Origin: an uncultured Clostridium sp.
GTDB taxonomy: Bacteria; Bacillota; Clostridia; Christensenellales; Borkfalkiaceae
NCBI GenBank assembly: GCA_900555925.1
Contig: USMU01000013.1
Location: forward strand, 1-30,429
Length of the DNA: 30,429 bases
Direction: 5' to 3'
Both the position numbers and the translations under genes were made by a program. Under the pieces are notes generated by a model that had not been told where the DNA came from, searched no databases, and saw only the letters and a list, made by a program, of their open reading frames with translations. Below, one piece after another: positions 1 through 6,253 of the stretch (positions are counted from its first letter, which is position 1; each line of letters starts with the position of its first letter).

Positions 1-640
1 CGTTCAAAGCCGTGTAAGAGACGGAACCGCTCATCGTCTGGGGAACGCCCTGAGAAACGAGGATAAAAGCTCCGACAAAGCATACGGGAATCATGAAGAG
101 GGTGACTCTCGTAATATCCGCCCAGCAGTTACCGATGGTTTTCTTCTGTCTGCCGACGAAGCCGCGGATAAGTGCAAAGAGTACCGCGATACCTACCGCG
201 CCGGAGACGAAGTTCTGCACCGTGAGGCAGATCATCTGCGAGAGATAAGAAAGGCCCGTTTCACCCGAATAGGCCTGCCAGTTCGTGTTGGTCACGAAGC
301 TCGCGGCCGTATTGAAGGCGAGGTGCCAGCTCATTCCCTCGATATGTTCGGGGTTCATCGTCAGAAATGCCTGAAGCATGACGACGGCAATAAAGAAAAT
401 CAGGCTGAATACACTAAACAAAAGTATGCCCAATGCATACTTCTTCGCTGTCATTTCTTCTTTCGGGTCAACACCCATGATTTTATAGATTCCGTTTTCC
501 GTGGCCGTAAAAACTTTTTTGGCAAATACGGGTTCGCCTTTATAGATTTTGTAAAAGGCTCTGCCGAAGAACCAGCCGCCTCCGATGAGGAGCACGAAAA
601 ACAGAATATCCTGCAAGACGGTAAAAAGGATTTCCGTCAT
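1..640 (-). CDS. kdpA: Potassium-transporting ATPase subunit KdpA (partial)
   Basis: This is the K+-binding, channel-like membrane subunit of the KdpFABC P-type ATPase, which takes up potassium at high affinity. Only the N-terminal 213 residues lie in the window; the gene runs off the left edge. The translation begins MTEILFTVLQDILFFVLL and contains KdpA-typical stretches such as NTNWQAYSGE and LTVQNFVSGAVGIAV, with several hydrophobic segments. These match the KdpA family, including the N-T-N-W-Q selectivity region. The ATG at 640-638 has a good ribosome binding site (GGAGGT, 7-8 nt upstream). It overlaps the stop of the upstream 80-codon gene as ATGA, so translation is probably coupled. kdpB and kdpC would be expected just beyond the left edge. 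Identification is firm. Confidence 0.95.
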   Translation of the reverse strand, partial: MTEILFTVLQDILFFVLLIGGGWFFGRAFYKIYKGEPVFAKKVFTATENGIYKIMGVDPKEEMTAKKYALGILLFSVFSLIFFIAVVMLQAFLTMNPEHIEGMSWHLAFNTAASFVTNTNWQAYSGETGLSYLSQMICLTVQNFVSGAVGIAVLFALIRGFVGRQKKTIGNCWADITRVTLFMIPVCFVGAFILVSQGVPQTMSGSVSYTALN

Positions 641-879
641 AAATTACCTCCTTTTTCGATTTGGATATCCGTATCGCATTCCGGAAGAACGGTAATTTGT
701 TTGATCAGATCAAGCCGATAAAAAACCGTTCGGTCCCGGTCGTCTTTCAGTTTCAGAAAGCCGTCCATGCCGTCGATGACGACATAATTCGCGGCGGCTA
801 CTCCTCCGTTCTGATAAGCTCCGGAAAGAAACGCGATACGCACGTGTTTTCTTTTTAGTTCATTGATAAGTTCCGACAT
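637..879 (-). CDS. Small Sm-like (Hfq-fold-like) protein of the kdp operon
   Basis: This 80-residue protein sits between kdpF and kdpA. It has a strong ribosome binding site (AGAGGAG) and ends in an ATGA overlap with kdpA, so it is a genuine operon member. The sequence starts with a short helix-like stretch (SELINELKRK), then alternates hydrophobic and polar residues (HVRIAFLSGAY, YVVIDGMDGFLKLKDD, TVFYRLDLIKQITVL), and ends in a polar tail from about residue 66. That layout, with the G-F-L-K-L centre and a final strand reading LDLIKQITVL, resembles an Sm/Hfq-type small beta barrel. The fold is my inference from the pattern. I know of no established Kdp subunit of this kind. It could be an RNA-binding regulator, an assembly factor or an accessory subunit. 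Confidence 0.8.
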   Translation of the reverse strand: MSELINELKRKHVRIAFLSGAYQNGGVAAANYVVIDGMDGFLKLKDDRDRTVFYRLDLIKQITVLPECDTDIQIEKGGNL

Positions 880-899
880 GTTAATCTCCTCTTGTGTGT

Positions 900-989
900 T
901 TACGTCTTGTCACCGTTGAAAAGAGCATAAAACAGATAGCCTAAAAGGCCTACTGCCAATATGCCGGCGACGATTGTCACGACAGTCAT
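900..989 (-). CDS. kdpF: Potassium-transporting ATPase subunit KdpF
   Basis: This is a 29-residue single-span membrane peptide, MTVVTIVAGILAVGLLGYL followed by FYALFNGDKT. Its length, the single hydrophobic helix (about residues 3-23), the short polar tail and its place upstream of kdpA all match KdpF, the small subunit that stabilises the KdpFABC complex. The ATG at 989-987 follows a GGAGGAGGT ribosome binding site and overlaps the stop of the upstream TPR-like gene as ATGA. The next gene starts 20 nt downstream with its own ribosome binding site. Confidence 0.92.
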   Translation of the reverse strand: MTVVTIVAGILAVGLLGYLFYALFNGDKT

Positions 990-1399
990 CTCTTTTTTAC
1001 CTCCTCCGATTTCAGGCCCCACGCTATATTTCCCGCGCCTTTATACCAAAAACCGCAAACTCGGTCGAGATTATCCGAAGCGGCTTTGAAGGTCTGGTCC
1101 ATATAGTAGGCGACTCTGTAAAATTTCGAAGCCTTTATCCTGTCGCCTTCCTTTTCATAAGAAATGCCGAGCAAGTTATAGGCTTCGGGATTTTCCATGT
1201 TTTCCGATACGGCTTTCCGGAGAATACAGCGGGCACGGAAATTTTCTCCCGCGCGGATCGCCTCCGCAGCGTCTTGAAGAAGAGCTTCTTCCCGATTCTC
1301 TTCCGCCTGGGATTCGTTTTCGCGGCTGTAGAACGTTTCCGGTCCCGTTTTACGGGATATATCGGCTCCGTTTTTGAGGAATTTTATACCTGTCATCAT
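986..1399 (-). CDS. TPR-like protein heading the kdpFA operon
   Basis: A 137-residue soluble protein, first gene of the kdpF/kdpA transcription unit. I start it at the ATG at 1399-1397, 9 nt after GGGAGG; an in-frame ATG nine codons upstream has no ribosome binding site. The N-terminal third is polar and charged. From about residue 42 there are two helix-turn-helix units with tetratricopeptide-type residues: AAEAIRAGENFRARCILRKA, then NPEAYNLLGISYEKEGD with KASKFYRVAYYMDQ. This supports a TPR protein-protein interaction module; I see no signal peptide, membrane span or catalytic motif. The stop overlaps the kdpF start as ATGA. Its role is unknown. It may be an adaptor for the Kdp pump or for the small Sm-like protein in the same operon. 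Confidence 0.8.
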   Translation of the reverse strand: MMTGIKFLKNGADISRKTGPETFYSRENESQAEENREEALLQDAAEAIRAGENFRARCILRKAVSENMENPEAYNLLGISYEKEGDRIKASKFYRVAYYMDQTFKAASDNLDRVCGFWYKGAGNIAWGLKSEEVKKR

Positions 1400-1431
1400 A
1401 TAGTCGTACCTCCCTTCTTTTTTCAAGTGAA

Positions 1432-1506
1432 ATTATAAACGTTTTTACATTAAAAGAGCGTTTAATCTTCTTCTTCGAACATTAATTTTATATTAAGATA
1501 TATTAA
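1432..1506 (-). promoter_or_regulatory. Promoter and likely KdpE-binding repeats of the kdpFA operon
   Basis: On the minus strand a TATAAT (1437-1432) lies about 33 nt before the TPR-like gene, but no good -35 hexamer stands 16-18 nt upstream of it, as expected for an activator-dependent promoter. Further upstream, TTAAT occurs in direct orientation at 1506-1502, 1496-1492 and 1485-1481, that is with 10 and 11 bp periods, and again at 1453-1449. Phased direct repeats on one face of the helix are the usual target form for OmpR/PhoB-type regulators, the class to which KdpE belongs. The assignment to KdpE is inference from this and from the neighbouring kdpDE. Confidence 0.5.
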
Positions 1507-1513
1507 CGGACAG

Positions 1514-1546
1514 AAAAAAAGCGGACCTGCCGATAGGCAAGCCCGC
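1514..1546 (-). terminator. Rho-independent terminator after kdpE
   Basis: Read on the minus strand, an 11-bp stem (1546-1536 with 1531-1521, two G-U pairs, four-base loop) is followed by seven T residues at 1520-1514. It lies about 60 nt after the kdpE stop and separates kdpDE from the kdpFA unit. Confidence 0.85.
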
Positions 1547-1605
1547 CGAAAAGTGGAAAATATTTACTCGTTTGGAAAAATAAGAATCCCATGCAGGGTA
1601 AAAAC

Positions 1606-2286
1606 TCATATTTTATTCATGCGATATCCTACGCCCACATCGGTGCGGATCAGCTCCTGAGAATAGAGGTCTTTTTCTATCTTGCGCCGGATTCCCGCCA
1701 TAAATACTCGAAGTCCGTTGGCATCGTTTCCGCCCGGTCCCCATACTTTGGTAATAATAAAATTGTGCGTGAGCGTCTTTCCGACGTTTTGAGCAAGAAC
1801 GCAAAGGATTTTATATTCGTAATTGGTCAGATGTACTTCTTCGCCGTCGAGATATACGCTGTGCGCTACATAATCGATTTTTAATTTTCCGTTGATAAAA
1901 GTGCCGCTTTGTTGCTCCGCCGCGCTGCTATGGCGCAAAGTGGCACGAATTCTCGCCATTAGTTCGGCGGTGGAAAAGGGCTTTTGCACATAGTCGTTAA
2001 TTCCCGCGTCCAAACATTTGATTTTTTCGCTTTCGTCGTCGCGGGCGCTCACGACGATAATAGGAAGATTTTCAGAAAAGCTGCGGACCGTTTCGACAAC
2101 GTTGATTCCGTCCATATCCGGCAGGCCCAAATCGAGAATGATTAAATCTACGATGTTTTTTACGACGAAGTCAATTCCTTCTCTCGCTGTACCGACCGCG
2201 TTTATTGTATGATTTTCCTGTTTGAGCGCGACTTTCAAAAGATTTTGTATCGCTTTATCGTCTTCGACGATGAGTATATTAGCCAT
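1606..2286 (-). CDS. kdpE: KdpE response regulator (OmpR family)
   Basis: A 226-residue two-component response regulator that would activate kdp transcription when phosphorylated by KdpD. The receiver domain (about 1-115) has the acidic pair at D9-D10 (IVEDD), the phospho-acceptor aspartate near D52 (IILDLGLPDMDG) and the conserved lysine in QKPF. The C-terminal half (about 130-226) is an OmpR-type winged helix, with the recognisable LTNYEYKILCVLAQNVGKTL and GVGYRM segments. The start is ATG at 2286-2284 after GGAGGAC; a longer in-frame version has no ribosome binding site. It overlaps the end of kdpD by 8 nt, so the pair is co-transcribed. Family membership is certain; the KdpE name rests on both sequence and linkage to kdpFA. 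Confidence 0.92.
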   Translation of the reverse strand: MANILIVEDDKAIQNLLKVALKQENHTINAVGTAREGIDFVVKNIVDLIILDLGLPDMDGINVVETVRSFSENLPIIVVSARDDESEKIKCLDAGINDYVQKPFSTAELMARIRATLRHSSAAEQQSGTFINGKLKIDYVAHSVYLDGEEVHLTNYEYKILCVLAQNVGKTLTHNFIITKVWGPGGNDANGLRVFMAGIRRKIEKDLYSQELIRTDVGVGYRMNKI

Positions 2287-3373
2287 TTTTGTCCTCCATG
2301 GGCAGATTAAATTCAAATATGACGCCGCCGTTTTCTCCGTTTCGAGCGGAAATCTGTCCGCCGTGCGCCGTTACGATCAATTTACAGATAGACAGCCCCA
2401 GTCCTACGCCTTCGCTGTTTCTGTCACTTCCCCCCGTGTAGTACATTTCAAAGATATGCGGAAGGTCTTCTTCCCGTATGCTCGCTCCGTCGTTTCCGAT
2501 TCGAAAGACGGCATTCTTTCCCGTATCCCAAACCTTTATCCAGATATTTCCATCCTCGCTTGTGTGTTTAACGGCATTGCTCAAAATGTTGCCGATTACC
2601 TGCATGATCAGTGTGGCGTCCATGGGGACAACCAGCATTTCTTCGGGCATATCGTAGTGAATATGGCGTTTTCCTAAAATTCCGCTCACGTTTCGGACCG
2701 CCTGAGGGATCACCTCTTCCAACGCTTCGGGCGTCTTTTTAACGGTCAGCTTTTTGCTGTCGATTCTCGTCAGGGAAAGCAAATTTTCTACGAGCCGAAT
2801 TGTCCAGTCGGCTTTGGATATAATGTCTCCGAGGATTTCACTCCTGTCCGCATTTTCTATTTCGGGATTTTCCAGCAATACTTCGGCACCGTTTTTAATG
2901 GTCGTCAGAGGAGTTCTCAAATCGTGGGAAATACTCCTGAGAAGTGTTGCTTTCAACTGCTCTTTCTCGGCGTCGTTTTTCAATTTCATCTTTTCGACGT
3001 TAAGGGAATTGATCTGGGCCATCTTCTTTTTTAATTGGAAGGTCAAGGCGCTTATTCCGAGTCCGACGGCGATCATCAAAAAGAAGGTAACAAGATATTT
3101 GCTGTCGTCGATTTTTAAGGTCCAACGCGGGTCTGTAAAAAAGAAATTATAACCGAGCACGCTCACAACGGACAAAACCGCGGAATAGGCATAGCCCCTT
3201 GTAAATACTGCAACGAGCAAAATTCCGAGAATATAGATGATTAAAAAATTGAGATCGTTAATTTTGAAATAATCCAGCAAAAAACAGAAGCCCGTTCCGA
3301 GACAAAAGACCAAAACGGTCATCGCTGTATTTTTGAATATTGAAAGCCAAAGATTATTATTGCGCGTATTCAT
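2279..3373 (-). CDS. kdpD: Short KdpD-type sensor histidine kinase
   Basis: A 364-residue membrane sensor kinase paired with KdpE. It has four hydrophobic segments (about 15-35, 41-57, 62-80, 93-112), the DUF4118 transmembrane unit typical of KdpD, then a short coiled linker. The dimerisation and phospho-acceptor box is SISHDLRTPL (H150), followed by an HATPase domain with the N box (GNILSNAVKH) and G box (VGLGLSICKL). Full-length KdpD proteins are close to 900 residues; this one lacks the whole N-terminal KdpD/USP-like cytoplasmic sensor region and the GAF region. The chosen start (ATG at 3373-3371) is set by the promoter: the -10 hexamer ends 7 nt before it, so the mRNA should begin at or next to the ATG. 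There is no ribosome binding site. Confidence 0.9.
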   Translation of the reverse strand: MNTRNNNLWLSIFKNTAMTVLVFCLGTGFCFLLDYFKINDLNFLIIYILGILLVAVFTRGYAYSAVLSVVSVLGYNFFFTDPRWTLKIDDSKYLVTFFLMIAVGLGISALTFQLKKKMAQINSLNVEKMKLKNDAEKEQLKATLLRSISHDLRTPLTTIKNGAEVLLENPEIENADRSEILGDIISKADWTIRLVENLLSLTRIDSKKLTVKKTPEALEEVIPQAVRNVSGILGKRHIHYDMPEEMLVVPMDATLIMQVIGNILSNAVKHTSEDGNIWIKVWDTGKNAVFRIGNDGASIREEDLPHIFEMYYTGGSDRNSEGVGLGLSICKLIVTAHGGQISARNGENGGVIFEFNLPMEDKNG

Positions 3374-3379
3374 ACAAGC

Positions 3380-3408
3380 ATTATAATTTGCCGTGAAAGA
3401 AAAGTCAA
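3380..3408 (-). promoter_or_regulatory. Consensus promoter of kdpDE, predicted leaderless
   Basis: On the minus strand TTGACT (3408-3403) and TATAAT (3385-3380) are separated by exactly 17 nt. A start point 7 nt after the -10 box falls on the A of the kdpD ATG at 3373, which predicts a leaderless transcript. Confidence 0.85.
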
Positions 3409-3438
3409 GCGGTTTCCTCACAACTTAAAAGAATGATG

Positions 3439-3475
3439 AAAAGGAAGGAAACGCAAAGGGCGCCTCCTTCCTTTT
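3439..3475. other. Inverted repeat between kdpD and the malic enzyme gene
   Basis: Two perfect 11-nt arms, AAAAGGAAGGA (3439-3449) and TCCTTCCTTTT (3465-3475), enclose 15 nt. The hairpin lies 120 nt before the malic enzyme ATG and upstream of the kdpDE promoter. It has a short T run on either strand, so it could insulate the divergent units or be part of a 5' leader. I cannot place a convincing malic enzyme promoter. Confidence 0.45.
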
Positions 3476-3594
3476 ACAGAAGAAAAAACATTGTGTGAGC
3501 AAAATGAAAAGCACAAAAATCTTCCCGAAAATGTTTGAAGAAAAGGTAAAAAGTTTATGAGAAAGGGAAAGAATATTATCAAAAGGAGTATGTT

Positions 3595-4767
3595 ATGGAT
3601 TATAGAAAAGAATCGTTGAAGCTGCATGAAGAATGGCGCGGGAAAATTGAAGTGACGCCCCGCGTTCCCGTCGATACGAGAGAACATCTGTCTTTGGCCT
3701 ATACGCCCGGCGTTGCAGAACCCTGTATGGCTATCCATGCGGATACGGATAAAAGTTTTATGCTCACCCGCCGCTGGAACATCGTTCCCGTCATCACGGA
3801 CGGCACCGCCGTTTTAGGACTCGGGGACATCGGTCCCGAAGCCGGATTGCCCGTCATGGAAGGAAAATGTGCCCTGTTCAAGGCCTTCGGCGGAGTGGAC
3901 GCCATACCTCTGTGTATCCGTTCCAAGGATACGGACGAAATCGTTCGTACGATAGAACTTTTGGCGGGCTCTTTCGGGGGGATTAATCTCGAAGATATTT
4001 CCGCGCCACGCTGTTTTGAAATCGAAAAGCGTCTGAAAAAGGATTTGGATATCCCTGTATTCCATGACGATCAGCATGGAACTGCGGTCGTCACGGCTGC
4101 CGCTTTGTTAAATGCCTTGAAAATTGTCGGAAAGAAGATTGAGGACATCAACGTAGTCATAAACGGAGCCGGAGCCGCGGGGCTTGCGATTGCGAAGTTT
4201 CTCCTTCGTTTCGGCGTAAAGGATGTTATTGTATGCGACAGTAAAGGAATTCTCTGTAAGGGCGATTCGCGGTTGAACGGTGCAAAACAGGAAGTTGCCG
4301 AAATGTCTAATAAACGGCGCGTTGTAGGCTCGTTGGCGGCGGCGATGAAGGGGGCCGATGTATTTGTCGGAGTGTCCGTCGCAAACTGCGTAAGCGAAGA
4401 AATGGTGCGTTCTATGGCGGAAAAGGCTATCGTATTCGCCTGTGCGAATCCTACTCCGGAAATATCGAGAGAAAAGGCGCTCGCCGCCGGAGCGGCTGTC
4501 GTGGGAACGGGGTCTTCCGAATATCCCAATCAAATTAATAACGTATTGGTATTCCCCGGACTTTTCCGTGGTGCATTGGACGTTCGCGCAAAAGATATTA
4601 ATATGGAAATGATGATGGCTGCCGCGCAGGGAATTGCTTCTTGCGTTTCCGAGACGCAACTCAATCCCGATTATATTTTGCCTTATGCCTACGATCCGAA
4701 GGCTCATGAGGCTGTGGCCAAAGCCGTTGCGCAGGCTGCTAGGGATACGGGCGTGGCCAGAGAATGA
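3595..4767 (+). CDS. NAD(P)-dependent malic enzyme
   Basis: A 390-residue malic enzyme, which oxidatively decarboxylates malate to pyruvate and CO2 with reduction of NAD(P), in the cytoplasm. The N-terminal domain carries the SLAYTPGVAEPC motif with the catalytic tyrosine and the GKCALFKAFGGVDA segment with the conserved lysine. The metal-binding region FHDDQHGTAVV comes next, then a Rossmann nucleotide fold starting at GAGAAGLAIAKFLL and the conserved NPTPEI segment. Length and motif order fit the short bacterial type. Start: ATG after AAAGGAG. Its TGA is immediately followed by the stop codon of the convergent XRE gene, with no spacer. Cofactor preference (NAD or NADP) cannot be read here. 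Confidence 0.94.
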   Translation: MDYRKESLKLHEEWRGKIEVTPRVPVDTREHLSLAYTPGVAEPCMAIHADTDKSFMLTRRWNIVPVITDGTAVLGLGDIGPEAGLPVMEGKCALFKAFGGVDAIPLCIRSKDTDEIVRTIELLAGSFGGINLEDISAPRCFEIEKRLKKDLDIPVFHDDQHGTAVVTAAALLNALKIVGKKIEDINVVINGAGAAGLAIAKFLLRFGVKDVIVCDSKGILCKGDSRLNGAKQEVAEMSNKRRVVGSLAAAMKGADVFVGVSVANCVSEEMVRSMAEKAIVFACANPTPEISREKALAAGAAVVGTGSSEYPNQINNVLVFPGLFRGALDVRAKDINMEMMMAAAQGIASCVSETQLNPDYILPYAYDPKAHEAVAKAVAQAARDTGVARE

Positions 4768-5016
4768 TTAAACGACGTTATCGGAAAGATTTTCTACTGC
4801 AAATAATTCGTCGCTAAAAAATTCCTGTAAAGTAATATCGAAGCCACGACAGAGATTCAAAAGAGTCCCTAAACGGATATCTTTGACTTTACAGGTACAT
4901 ATCATGGAAATGGTCGAACAAGGGACGGCGCTCTTTTTGAATAAACTATATTGTGTAAAATGATGTTCTTTCAATAAGCGCCGAATCCTGCGCGCTACGG
5001 CTTGATTGAGTTCCAT
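4768..5016 (-). CDS. Small XRE-family transcriptional regulator
   Basis: An 82-residue single-domain DNA-binding protein. The start at ATG 5016-5014 follows GGGAG by about 9 nt; longer in-frame readings are AT-rich intergenic sequence. The pattern RRIRRLLKEHHFTQYSLFKKSAV followed by STISMICTCK and LGTLLNLCRGFDITLQEFF matches the helix-turn-helix_3 (lambda repressor/Cro-like) domain nearly from end to end; only about 12 acidic residues follow. It is convergent with the malic enzyme gene and divergent from the CPBP protease gene, sharing a 277-nt intergenic region with the latter. It may regulate itself or that protease gene; the target is unknown. Confidence 0.85.
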   Translation of the reverse strand: MELNQAVARRIRRLLKEHHFTQYSLFKKSAVPCSTISMICTCKVKDIRLGTLLNLCRGFDITLQEFFSDELFAVENLSDNVV

Positions 5017-5038
5017 ATAACAGTGTTCTCCCGAATAG

Positions 5039-5059
5039 AGGATATAATAGTATAATCCT
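5039..5059. promoter_or_regulatory. Inverted repeat overlapping a possible -10 of the XRE gene
   Basis: AGGAT (5039-5043) and ATCCT (5055-5059) form 5-bp arms around an 11-nt AT-rich centre that, on the minus strand, contains TATACT and TATTAT. It lies 23 nt before the XRE start and could be an autoregulatory operator. The evidence is only the symmetry and position. Confidence 0.3.
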
Positions 5060-5234
5060 TTTTTTGAGAAGAATATTTCAATATGTTGAATTTTTGAAAA
5101 ATAAATTTTATATTTTAACATTAATATTCGAATGTGCGGACGCTGGGACGAAAAGGAGACTGAAAGGATTTGTCTGCACATTTTTTGTGGGGATAAAAAG
5201 TGTGAAAAAATTTTTGAAAACTTTCGTTCGATAG

Positions 5235-5263
5235 TTGACAAACGGAGACGGATTTTGTATAAT
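5235..5263 (+). promoter_or_regulatory. Consensus promoter of the CPBP protease gene
   Basis: TTGACA (5235-5240) and TATAAT (5258-5263) are exact consensus hexamers 17 nt apart. The start point near 5270 leaves a leader of about 24 nt with AGGGGAAA before the GTG at 5294, which supports the short reading of the gene. Confidence 0.9.
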
Positions 5264-5293
5264 AACGGCAAGTCGAAAAAAGGGGAAATTGTT

Positions 5294-6133
5294 GTGTCCG
5301 AAGAAAAGAAAAAACGTAGGGATATTATTGAAATTATTGTCATTATCGTATTGTGTGCGATCATGGCGGTGTTAGATTTTTTGCCTATAAAATATACGTC
5401 CGACGAAGTGAAAAACGGACTGATTTCGGATACCGTGCCTTTAATTATCGGTACGGTGGCGGTTATATGGCTTATGATTCGTGGAAAGACGGGACTGTTC
5501 GGCAGACCGACGAAACTTTGGTTTCTGATTCCTTGCCTTCTCGTTGCCGTGGATAATTTCCCTTTTCCCTCTTATTTTGCAGGCAAATCTCAGTTATTGT
5601 ACACGGACGTCGATAAATGGCTTTGGTTTGCGGGGTTCTGTATTTTTGTCGGCGTTTTTGAAGAATGTGTTTTCCGCGGGATTGTATTTCCGTTGTTGGC
5701 CGGCTGTTTTTCTTCCGACAAAAAGGGGCTTATAAAAACGTTTTTTATTTCTTCCGTCATTTTCGGAGGTATGCACCTTTTTAATATTTTTGCAGGTGCG
5801 GGGATTGGCCCTACTTTGTTGCAGGCGGGTTATTCTACGCTCATCGGGGGATTATGTGCATTTGCGCTCATGAAGACAAAAAATATCCTTTTTCCTGCGT
5901 TCGTGCATGGATTGTATGATTTTTGCGGACTCATGTTGCCGAAATTAGGCAGCGGAGCGATATTTGATACCCCGACAGTAATTTTAATGGCGGTTGTAGG
6001 GATAAGCGTAGGTATTTTTGTTCTGTATTCGGTTTGGAGGTATCCTGAGGAGGAACGTATAGAGCTGTATAAGAGGCTGGGATTCGGGATAAAGGTTTTA
6101 CCGGAACAAAAGAAGGATAAGGAAACTATATAA
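5294..6133 (+). CDS. CPBP-family intramembrane glutamic endopeptidase
   Basis: A 279-residue multi-span membrane protein of the CPBP (CAAX protease/bacteriocin-processing) family. The diagnostic motifs are present: EECVFRG (glutamate pair and arginine of EExxxR), then GGMHLFN and FVHGLYDFCG carrying the conserved histidines. About eight hydrophobic stretches surround them. I start it at GTG 5294, downstream of a perfect promoter and an AGGGG ribosome binding site; an open frame reaches 54 codons further upstream but would begin before the promoter. Members process peptides or prenylated proteins, or provide bacteriocin immunity; here the substrate is unknown. The ABC exporter follows after 120 nt on the same strand, so a link to peptide export is possible. 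Confidence 0.88.
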   Translation: MSEEKKKRRDIIEIIVIIVLCAIMAVLDFLPIKYTSDEVKNGLISDTVPLIIGTVAVIWLMIRGKTGLFGRPTKLWFLIPCLLVAVDNFPFPSYFAGKSQLLYTDVDKWLWFAGFCIFVGVFEECVFRGIVFPLLAGCFSSDKKGLIKTFFISSVIFGGMHLFNIFAGAGIGPTLLQAGYSTLIGGLCAFALMKTKNILFPAFVHGLYDFCGLMLPKLGSGAIFDTPTVILMAVVGISVGIFVLYSVWRYPEEERIELYKRLGFGIKVLPEQKKDKETI

Positions 6134-6211
6134 TCAAAAAAATATATAATGAAAAAATAAAGAAATCTTATCAGGGAAAATAAGGAGTCTCTCATTAAAA
6201 AGATTTTAGCG

Positions 6212-6221
6212 GGGTATACCC
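6212..6221. promoter_or_regulatory. GGGTATACCC palindrome before the ABC exporter
   Basis: A perfect 10-bp GC-flanked palindrome lies 32 nt before the start codon of the ABC exporter in otherwise AT-rich spacer. It could be an operator. I see no clear -35/-10 pair around it. Confidence 0.3.
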
Positions 6222-6253
6222 GTTGAAAAATAAATATAAAGAGGTTTTTCATT

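Noticed and set aside
323..721. Plus-strand open frame opposite kdpA and the Sm-like gene.
   Set aside because: Antisense to kdpA, which is certain, and lacks a ribosome binding site or recognisable protein pattern.
5132..5293. Upstream in-frame extension of the CPBP protease gene.
   Set aside because: It would start before the consensus promoter and has no ribosome binding site; the GTG at 5294 is preferred.
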